Positions 33,850 through 40,278 of a stretch of DNA of 40,278 nucleotides are shown piece by piece. The position numbers were made by a program, and so were the translations under genes. Source of the stretch: Labilibaculum sp032125735 (GTDB lineage: Bacteria > Bacteroidota > Bacteroidia > Bacteroidales > Marinifilaceae); NCBI GenBank assembly GCA_032125735.1, contig JAQBBZ010000474.1, positions 1 through 40,278 on the forward strand. Direction: 5' to 3'. Under the pieces are notes generated by a model. It searched no databases, was not told the DNA's origin, and was given only the letters and a program-made list of their open reading frames with translations. Numbering within the stretch: the first letter of the stretch is position 1; each line of letters opens with the position of its first letter.

Positions 33850-35475
33850 TTATTGTTGAACAATTTTGTTTAATGTCGATTGCGAAATTTCTACCTTGTT
33901 GTTTTTACGCAACTGGTCTTCCCAAGCTTCTTTTAAATGCACTTTGTAGTCAGAAGATACTTGCTGTTTAATGCTTTCGAAATTAATATTTTTATTATAT
34001 TTATTTTTCTGATTCTGATAGAATTCCAATAAGCCTATACTGTCGTTTTTTGCAGGCAACCAAACGTTTTGTTTTGTAATGCTGGAAACTAATACTTTAT
34101 TTTCATAATTCTGAATCAAGTTTGCGAGATTTTTATTGCTCTCGAGTGATTTTTTTTTGTAGAAGGCTAAGATACTATTGTTTGAGAAATTATCGTAAAT
34201 TCGGTTGATGTATTCTATAAAATTCTCATAAATATCTTTTGATTCTTGCTGACTAAGATAATCGACAAAATCTTCTTGCGAATATTCTTTTCCATCTATA
34301 GAAAATAGTGGCTCCCATAATTCAGCGTATGCATAATCTAAAATGGAATAAAAATTAGAAAGAAGTTCTCTGTTTTCTTTAAACTGGTATTCTTTTTTTA
34401 TTTTGGCTATAAGTTGATCTGAGCTTAGTTTAGAGCGGCTATCCATTGCAATTAGCTGTTGAATTTCTTTTCTGCATTGATCTAATGAAGAGTAGCCTTT
34501 TTTGTCGATTAATTGTAAAATATAATATCCAAATTCAGTTTTAATCGGTTTAGAAATTTCGCCTATTCTGTTTAGCTGAAAGGCTATTTCTTCAATTTTA
34601 GGGTGTGTTTCAAAAAGTCCAAACCACGGAAGAATTCCTCCTGATTGAGCCGATCTTTTATCTGTAGAATATTTTTTAACTAATTGAGCAAAATCAGCTC
34701 CTTCCGTAAGCATGGTGTAAAGAGAATCAATCCTTTGTTTTGTTTCCGATTCATTTTCAGCTTGATATTCTAGAAGTATGTGTCTGATTTTGATTTTTCC
34801 AGGATTTGGCGTTTTTTCAAGAATTTGAATGATATGATATCCGAATTGAGTTCTGATCGGTTTTGAAAATTCTCCAATCTCTAATTTATAAGCTGCAGAT
34901 TCAAATGTGTAATCCATGTCGAAAGCGGTAAAATATCCTAATTCCCCGTGGTTTTCTTTTACCGATTGATCATCGGAATGATGGCGTGCTATCTTCTCAA
35001 ATGATTTTCCTTTAATTAGATCTTGGTAAATATCCTGAGCTTTTTGATAGGCTGCAAGGGTATCATTAGCCCGTTTATTGATTTTCACTAAAATATGTCT
35101 TGCTCGTAAAAAATATTGGATTCGCTCGTAAGCTTCCTGAATTTTTTCTTCGGTAACTGTTGTAGGGTAAAGGAATTTGTTAAAAACAATATCCCGGTTA
35201 ATTTGCAATTCATTTTTTACTTCAGGAAGAGTATCAATTTTTGTTTTTTTTGCTTCATTTAATTTCAGTTGGAAAAGAATATAAAGATCCAAAGCCTCTT
35301 CTATTGAAATTTGATTTTGCGCAATAAGTTTGTTTCCTTGATAAAGTTTTATGAACTCTTGAGAAGAGTATGGTATATTGTTTATTGTGAACAGAGTATC
35401 TGTTGGATTTGATTGTCCAAAGCTTGCCCATTGGCAACATAATATTATCGATAGATAAAACAGTACTCTCTTCAT
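33850..35475 (-). CDS. Periplasmic peptidyl-prolyl isomerase with two parvulin domains
   Basis: 541 residues. Signal peptide ends CCQWASFGQ. A short N-terminal chaperone part (FTINNIPYSSQEFIKLYQGN) is followed by two intact parvulin domains. The first (about 118-220) has RARHILVKI and HGELGYFTAFDMDYTFESAA, ending FGYHIIQILEKTP. The second (about 225-330) has KIRHILLEY and GGILPWFGLFETHPKIEEIA. The last 200 residues are helical and charged, without a match I know. It is the first gene of a five-gene operon. No -7 element is evident upstream. Confidence 0.92.
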   Translation of the reverse strand: MKRVLFYLSIILCCQWASFGQSNPTDTLFTINNIPYSSQEFIKLYQGNKLIAQNQISIEEALDLYILFQLKLNEAKKTKIDTLPEVKNELQINRDIVFNKFLYPTTVTEEKIQEAYERIQYFLRARHILVKINKRANDTLAAYQKAQDIYQDLIKGKSFEKIARHHSDDQSVKENHGELGYFTAFDMDYTFESAAYKLEIGEFSKPIRTQFGYHIIQILEKTPNPGKIKIRHILLEYQAENESETKQRIDSLYTMLTEGADFAQLVKKYSTDKRSAQSGGILPWFGLFETHPKIEEIAFQLNRIGEISKPIKTEFGYYILQLIDKKGYSSLDQCRKEIQQLIAMDSRSKLSSDQLIAKIKKEYQFKENRELLSNFYSILDYAYAELWEPLFSIDGKEYSQEDFVDYLSQQESKDIYENFIEYINRIYDNFSNNSILAFYKKKSLESNKNLANLIQNYENKVLVSSITKQNVWLPAKNDSIGLLEFYQNQKNKYNKNINFESIKQQVSSDYKVHLKEAWEDQLRKNNKVEISQSTLNKIVQQ

Positions 35476-35751
35476 TTAGCAGATTAAATGTGATCATTGA
35501 ATCGCAAAAAAAAAATAGTAATCTGTTCAAAACAGGCTACCATGAAACATCAGATATGATTATTTGCTGTAATTACAATACTTTTAGATTTAAATTGCAT
35601 GCGAAATTACAAAAAAAATAGTGGAACCGGATTGTTCTAAATTCTAAAAAGTGTTAATTAGTTGATTCAAATTAGAAGTTACTATTTTTAATTTGTTTTT
35701 TGTCTTGCGGAATCATGTTTTTTTAAGTCATATTAGTTGTAATTCAGTTCA
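35476..35751. other. Divergent intergenic region between the parvulin operon and recQ
   Basis: 276 bases, A/T-rich with long A and T runs, no gene. It must hold promoters for both directions, but no exact TAnnTTTG with a matching TTG was found on either strand. Confidence 0.5.
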
Positions 35752-37659
35752 ATGGATCGTTTTAACGAGATTCTGAAAAAATATTGGGGACATGTAGGTT
35801 TTAGACCATTACAGGATGAGATTATTAAATCTGTTGCTGATGGGAAAGATACTCTTGGATTGATGCCGACAGGAGGAGGAAAGTCTTTAACTTTTCAGAT
35901 TCCTACTTTGGCAATGGAAGGGATATGTATTGTTGTTTCCCCTTTGGTTGCCTTGATGAAAGATCAGGTGCAAAACCTAAAGGCTAAAAACATTAAGGCA
36001 GAACTTCTCTATTCTGGTTTATCGGGTAAGGAAATTGAAATTATTCTCGATAAGTGTTTATTCGGCAATATTAAGTTTCTGTATATCTCGCCCGAGCGAA
36101 TTGGTTCGGATCTGTTTCAAAAGAAATTGGAGCAAATGAATGTTTGCTTGATTGCAGTTGATGAATCGCATTGTATATCGCAGTGGGGATATGACTTTCG
36201 ACCTGCTTATCTGAAAATTACGCAATTGAGGGTATTACTGCCAGCGGTGCCTATCCTGGCTTTAACTGCCACTGCAACTCCCGATGTAGTGAATGACATT
36301 CAGGAGAAGTTGGAATTTAAAGAGAAGAATGTTTTTCGCAAAAGTTTTGAGAGAAAGAATTTAATTTATCTGGTTCGTAATGTTGAAGATAAAAAGAGAT
36401 ATCTGTTAAAAATATTTAGCAAGCAGAGTGGCAGTTCTGTAGTGTATGTGAGAAGTAGAAAGAGATGCAAGGAATTAGCTGAGTTTCTAAAAACAAATAA
36501 TATCAGAGCGGAATACTATCATGCTGGCTTACAGAATGAAGTGAAGGATTTTCGGCAGGACAGATGGAAACGTGGGGTTGTGCAAGTGATGGTTGCGACC
36601 AATGCTTTCGGAATGGGAATTGATAAAGCAGATGTTCGAACTGTAGTACATATGGATTTGCCCGATTCTTTGGAGGCTTATTTTCAAGAGGCTGGTCGTG
36701 CAGGTAGAGATGGGAAAAAGGCTTATGCTGTATTGTTGTATTCTACACCGGATAGAGTGCAATTGTTAAAACGAATTTCTACATCTTTTCCTGAACAAGA
36801 CGTGATTAAAAGGGTGTATCAATCGGTGGGAAACTTTTTGCAGGTTGCCGAGGGAGCAGGAAAAGATGCGGTTTTTGATTTCGATTTGGGCTTGTTTTGT
36901 CATAATTTCAAATTTAATGTATTACAAGCTTTTAATAGTTTAAAGATTCTTCAAAGAGCTGGGTATCTTGAACTCACCGATGATTTGGAACACGAATCAA
37001 GAATTCATTTTCGAATTGATCGAGATGATTTGTATAAATTTCAGGTTTCAAATAAAGATTTCGATTCGTTTATTAAAATTCTTCTTCGATCCTTTACTGG
37101 TTTATTTACCGATTTTGTGCCTGTGAATATTGATTTGTTAGCGAACCGTACCAATACTTCGAAGGATCTAATTATTATGTATCTGAAAGAACTATCTAAA
37201 TACAAGGTGATTCAGTACATTCCCAGGAAAAAGACTCCATTCATTATTTATACTCAGGAAAGATTGCCTCTTAATTTTATAAAGTTTAATAAGGAGGTTT
37301 ATCAGGATCGAAAAGAAAATTTATCTCAAAAAATTAATGCGGTAATTAATTACGCCGAAACGACTACAATATGCCGGTCGAAATTTTTGTTAGAATATTT
37401 TGGACAAGGATATGCCCCAGTATGCGGACAATGTGATATTTGCAAAGAGGCAGAAAAAACGGGTTTAAGTAAGGCTGAGTTTGATGATATTTACATCGAA
37501 ATAATCAGTGTTTTAGGCAAAAATGATTTAAGTGTTGATGAGATTATTAAAAAGTCCAAATATGCCGAAGAAAATGTGTTGGAGGTGATCCGTTTTTTAA
37601 AAGACAATGAGGAGGTCGAGTCTCTAGATGGGAATCGGGTTCGTTGGATTTCTTCATAA
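35752..37659 (+). CDS. recQ: RecQ family ATP-dependent DNA helicase
   Basis: 635 residues. The helicase core has FRPLQDEII (motif 0), LMPTGGGKSLTFQIP (Walker A), AVDESHCISQWGYDFRPAY (motif II and aromatic loop), LALTATATP (motif III), VMVATNAFGMGIDKADVR (motif V) and QEAGRAGRDG (motif VI), to about residue 340. The zinc site C541-x16-C558-x2-C561-x2-C564 has the exact RecQ spacing but lies about 160 residues later than in Escherichia coli, so a segment of roughly 180 residues (about 350-530) is inserted. No HRDC domain follows; the C-terminus (IYIEIISVLGKNDLSVDEII) looks like a winged helix. It unwinds 3'-5' at forks and recombination intermediates. A DEDDy exonuclease lies two genes downstream. 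Confidence 0.95.
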   Translation: MDRFNEILKKYWGHVGFRPLQDEIIKSVADGKDTLGLMPTGGGKSLTFQIPTLAMEGICIVVSPLVALMKDQVQNLKAKNIKAELLYSGLSGKEIEIILDKCLFGNIKFLYISPERIGSDLFQKKLEQMNVCLIAVDESHCISQWGYDFRPAYLKITQLRVLLPAVPILALTATATPDVVNDIQEKLEFKEKNVFRKSFERKNLIYLVRNVEDKKRYLLKIFSKQSGSSVVYVRSRKRCKELAEFLKTNNIRAEYYHAGLQNEVKDFRQDRWKRGVVQVMVATNAFGMGIDKADVRTVVHMDLPDSLEAYFQEAGRAGRDGKKAYAVLLYSTPDRVQLLKRISTSFPEQDVIKRVYQSVGNFLQVAEGAGKDAVFDFDLGLFCHNFKFNVLQAFNSLKILQRAGYLELTDDLEHESRIHFRIDRDDLYKFQVSNKDFDSFIKILLRSFTGLFTDFVPVNIDLLANRTNTSKDLIIMYLKELSKYKVIQYIPRKKTPFIIYTQERLPLNFIKFNKEVYQDRKENLSQKINAVINYAETTTICRSKFLLEYFGQGYAPVCGQCDICKEAEKTGLSKAEFDDIYIEIISVLGKNDLSVDEIIKKSKYAEENVLEVIRFLKDNEEVESLDGNRVRWISS

Positions 37660-37757
37660 TACGTGTTTTTATTCTTTTGTGCTCAGTAGTATCTTGTTAT
37701 TCTGCCAAATATTTGTAAAATCTTGTTATTTTTGCATGCTAATAGTACTAATAGAAG

Positions 37758-38387
37758 ATGAAAGATCAATTTGACCATATTGTTTATTCAAAAAATGTTA
37801 TCGAGTTTGTAACAGTTGCAAATGAGTTTTGTTTGTTATTGGAGACCAGCGCTAAGATATCAAAGATTGAATTTATTGAAACAGCTCAAAAAATATTGCC
37901 TTTGCTTTACCTGAAGGCGTGTTTGTTACCTAAAAATGAAACAGACTTAGAGGAGGAGATTGAAAAATTTGTTTCTGAATCGGACTGGGCATTTATTCAT
38001 TCTTCTGTTCAGGCTAAAATGGCTGCTCACGATGAGTATCTGGAAGTGTTTGAAGAGGATATGGAGTATAGCGAAACACCTGTTGTTACTTCTGTTTCAG
38101 AAAATTTTGCCGATATTTATCAGGATTTAAAGGATTTTCTTACCTCATACCGGATTGGGACAATGGATGTTATGAACGAGGCGTTGTGGGATTTAAATAA
38201 TAGTTTTTATCAACACTGGGGACAAAATTTGGTAAATTCGTTGCGATTCATCCATAGTTTGGTGGCTAAAAACGAAAACCTTGATGAGGAAATCGAAGAT
38301 TCTGATGGCTCCAAATTAGATGATGTCGATTTAAGGAACTCAATTTTTTCACAGAGAAAAAGAGAGTGGGGAGAAGAGGATCTGTAG
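37758..38387 (+). CDS. DUF5063 domain protein
   Basis: 209 residues, soluble, mostly helical and acidic. VIEFVTVANEFCLLLETS, then LLPLLYLKA-like ILPLLYLKACLLPKNE, and ALWDLNNSFYQHWGQNLVNS fit the DUF5063 family of Bacteroidota. No catalytic motif is seen. A TATTTTTG (37727-37734) upstream fits a -7 element. It lies between recQ and the exonuclease gene (44 bases before the latter) and is probably co-transcribed with the exonuclease. The role is unknown. Confidence 0.88.
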   Translation: MKDQFDHIVYSKNVIEFVTVANEFCLLLETSAKISKIEFIETAQKILPLLYLKACLLPKNETDLEEEIEKFVSESDWAFIHSSVQAKMAAHDEYLEVFEEDMEYSETPVVTSVSENFADIYQDLKDFLTSYRIGTMDVMNEALWDLNNSFYQHWGQNLVNSLRFIHSLVAKNENLDEEIEDSDGSKLDDVDLRNSIFSQRKREWGEEDL

Positions 38388-38431
38388 ATTAGGAAAATAA
38401 ATTCATATTTTCCTCAGAAAAAGAGTAATAG

Positions 38432-39019
38432 ATGTTACCATTTCAGAAATTAATTACAAGCGAAGAAATAAATGAATTGCCATTACAGGCCTTTGAGGGG
38501 GAAATTGTTTTGGTCGATCAAGACATGGAACTGGATGAAGCTATTCATTATTTGAAAAAATTTACAATTTTGGGTTTCGATACAGAAACACGACCTTCCT
38601 TTAAAAAAGGGAGAGTAAATGATGTTGCCTTACTTCAATTAGCTGCTAATTCGAAAACTTTTCTTTTTAGGATAAATAAAATCGGATTACCGGAGCAATT
38701 AGTTGATCTGCTTGCAGATCCTAGAATAATAAAGGTAGGTGCAGCTATAAAAGATGACATTCGGGGCTTGCAAAAAATAAATGATTTTGATGCCAACGGT
38801 TTTCTTGAATTGCAAGATTATGTCTTGAAATTTGGGATTGAGAATTTTTCCTTGAAAAAGCTTTCTGCGATTGTTCTTAATTTCAGAATTTCGAAACGTC
38901 AGCAAGTTTCCAATTGGGAAGCAGAAGAGCTGAGTGCCGGACAATTGAAATATGCAGCTACTGACGCATGGGTGTCGCTGAAAATATTTGAAAAGCTAAA
39001 AGCTTCAATAATACAATAG
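38432..39019 (+). CDS. 3'-5' exonuclease, DEDDy (RNase D / Werner exonuclease type)
   Basis: 195 residues. All five catalytic positions of the DEDDy family are present: Asp50 and Glu52 in LGFDTETRPSF, Asp109 in KVGAAIKDDIRGL, and Tyr174/Asp178 in KYAATDAWVSLKIFEKL. NFSLKKLSAIVLNFRISK and VSNWEAEELSAGQLKYAATD are typical of the small Werner-exonuclease-like proteins rather than full RNase D (no HRDC domain). It removes nucleotides from 3' ends of DNA or RNA; the substrate is not predictable. It follows the DUF5063 gene by 44 bases. Confidence 0.93.
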   Translation: MLPFQKLITSEEINELPLQAFEGEIVLVDQDMELDEAIHYLKKFTILGFDTETRPSFKKGRVNDVALLQLAANSKTFLFRINKIGLPEQLVDLLADPRIIKVGAAIKDDIRGLQKINDFDANGFLELQDYVLKFGIENFSLKKLSAIVLNFRISKRQQVSNWEAEELSAGQLKYAATDAWVSLKIFEKLKASIIQ

Positions 39020-39159
39020 GTAAAGCTTACGTAAGAGAATTCTACCTTAGTTAAGCTTATTAAATAATTGAATGATTAAATTTAAGGAGGGAATCGATGA
39101 GGAAAATTATTTTTCCGATTAGATTTCTCTTCATTCAATCAGAAAAAGAAATTTCCAAA

Positions 39160-40278
39160 ATGATAAATTATCCAAAAGTTATCCTTAAACAAGGGAAGGA
39201 ATATTCTATAAAAAGATTTCACCCCTGGATTTTTTCAGGAGCTGTAAGTAGTGTAGACGAAGGCTTGGAAGAAGGTGATTTGGTTGCTGTTTATTCAGCA
39301 AAAGAAGAGTTTTTAGGGATCGGTCATATAGCTATCGGATCTATAGTTGTGAGAATTATTTCCTTCGAAGAAACAGAAATCAATCTTGATTTTTGGGTGG
39401 GTAAATTCGAATCGGCCTGTAAAATGCGAAGAGCAATTGGCTTGTATGGAACTGCCGATAATAATGTTTGTCGTTTGGTGCATGGTGAAGGAGATGGATT
39501 ATCAGGACTAATTATTGATTTTTATGCGGGAACTGCTGTAATTCAATGTCATTCGGTAGGTATGTATTTGCATCGCGAAGATATTGCCAATGCATTATTA
39601 GCCGTTTTAGGTGATGATTTAAAAGCTGTTTACGATAAATCGGAAGGAACTATTCCTTTTAAATCAGGAATAGAGCCTAAGAATGAATATTTGTATGGCA
39701 ATGTAGATTCGTTTGTTGCCTTAGAAAATGGGTTGAAATTTAATGTTGATTGGTTAAAAGGACAAAAAACAGGATTCTTTATCGATCAGCGTGAGAACAG
39801 AAGTCTTTTTGAGCAATACTCTAAGGGACGTTCGGTGCTAAATATGTTTTGCTATACCGGTGGATTTTCGTTTTATGCCATGCGCGGAGGTGCCGATTTA
39901 GTTCATTCGGTTGATAGTTCGGCACGAGCTATTGAGATCACTAAAGAAAATGTTGAATTAAATTTCCCAGGAGATACCCGACATGAGGCTTTTTCGGAAG
40001 ATGCATTTAAATATTTGGATAAATCGGCAGGAAAATATGATTTGATTGTATTGGATCCGCCAGCTTTTGCAAAACACAAAAAGGTGTTAGGGAATGCTTT
40101 GAAAGGATACCGACGATTAAATACGATAGGATTCGAGCAGATTAAAAGTGGAGGAATCCTATTTACTTTCTCTTGTTCGCAGGCGGTTAGTAAAGAGGAT
40201 TTTCGCAAAGCCATTTTTGAGGCTGCGGCCACTGCAGGAAGAACCGTACGTATTCTTCATCAGCTAACACAGCCAGCC
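39160..40278 (+). CDS. rlmI: RlmI-like class I rRNA (cytosine-C5) methyltransferase (partial, 3' end outside window)
   Basis: 373 residues are visible up to the right edge, so about 20-25 are missing. The N-terminal PUA domain begins PKVILKQGKEYSIKRFHPWI. The central part has DWLKGQKTGFFIDQREN. The methyltransferase domain shows VLNMFCYTGGFSFYAM (SAM loop), LIVLDPPAFAK (motif IV) and FSCSQAVSKEDF (motif VI with the catalytic-type Cys). It methylates 23S rRNA in the RlmI/RlmK family. ATG 39160 fits the usual family N-terminus. An in-frame ATG at 39097, with AAGGAGG 6 bases upstream, would add 21 residues (starting MRKIIFPIRF) and may be the real start. Confidence 0.93.
   Translation, partial: MINYPKVILKQGKEYSIKRFHPWIFSGAVSSVDEGLEEGDLVAVYSAKEEFLGIGHIAIGSIVVRIISFEETEINLDFWVGKFESACKMRRAIGLYGTADNNVCRLVHGEGDGLSGLIIDFYAGTAVIQCHSVGMYLHREDIANALLAVLGDDLKAVYDKSEGTIPFKSGIEPKNEYLYGNVDSFVALENGLKFNVDWLKGQKTGFFIDQRENRSLFEQYSKGRSVLNMFCYTGGFSFYAMRGGADLVHSVDSSARAIEITKENVELNFPGDTRHEAFSEDAFKYLDKSAGKYDLIVLDPPAFAKHKKVLGNALKGYRRLNTIGFEQIKSGGILFTFSCSQAVSKEDFRKAIFEAAATAGRTVRILHQLTQPA

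Overview
The window looks like a chromosomal segment of a low-GC, probably marine member of the Bacteroidota, most likely Bacteroidales/Marinilabiliales-like. The evidence is a TAnnTTTG-type (-7/-33) promoter pattern, few Shine-Dalgarno sites, an rseC-rnfBCDGEA operon, and Bacteroidota-specific families (the SurA/PpiC-MoxR-OstA cluster, DUF5063, DUF2795). No lineage assignment can be confirmed from sequence alone. No rRNA, tRNA, CRISPR array, prophage or complete insertion sequence was found.

Layout. 1-3146 (-): a hybrid histidine kinase cut by the left edge. 3461-4526 (+): an OB-fold-like lipoprotein overlapping a PepSY-type membrane protein. 4714-5757 (+): a secreted TPR protein with a degenerate gluzincin peptidase domain. 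5858-6249: a deletion scar holding the 3' ends of two head-to-head genes, an FtsX-type permease and a histidine kinase. 6336-12548 (+): a TetR regulator followed by a complete tripartite RND efflux operon (MFP, RND pump, TolC). 12631-13906 (+): a small unknown protein coupled to a membrane class III nucleotidyl cyclase. 13875-16730 (-): a second hybrid kinase whose 3' end overlaps the cyclase. 16936-22489 (-): the seven-gene Rnf operon with its own terminator. 22490-23372: a long non-coding stretch with five 41-bp tandem repeats. 23373-24767 (-): an outer-membrane beta-barrel protein. 24927-27031 (-): recG, split by a one-base frameshift. 27285-28991 (+): a methyltransferase-like protein, a PduO-type cobalamin adenosyltransferase and a DUF2795 protein. 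29012-35475 (-): an envelope-biogenesis operon (two parvulin proteins, a lipoprotein between them, MoxR ATPase, OstA-like protein). 35752 to the right edge (+): a RecQ helicase, a DUF5063 protein, a DEDDy exonuclease and an RlmI-like rRNA methyltransferase cut by the edge.

How the genes work together. The Rnf complex couples ferredoxin/NAD(H) redox chemistry to ion transport at the inner membrane. The RND system exports compounds across both membranes and is probably repressed by the adjacent TetR protein at TGAAC-containing sites. The parvulin/OstA operon resembles in logic the lptD-surA pairing of Proteobacteria, joining OMP folding and LPS transport. The RecQ helicase lies one gene away from a Werner-type exonuclease.

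No clear new defence or mobile system was found. The items most worth a second look are the 41-bp tandem array, the double-gene deletion scar, the recG frameshift, the candidate TGAAC operators, the pseudo-peptidase with one metal ligand lost, and the RecQ with a large insertion before its zinc site.
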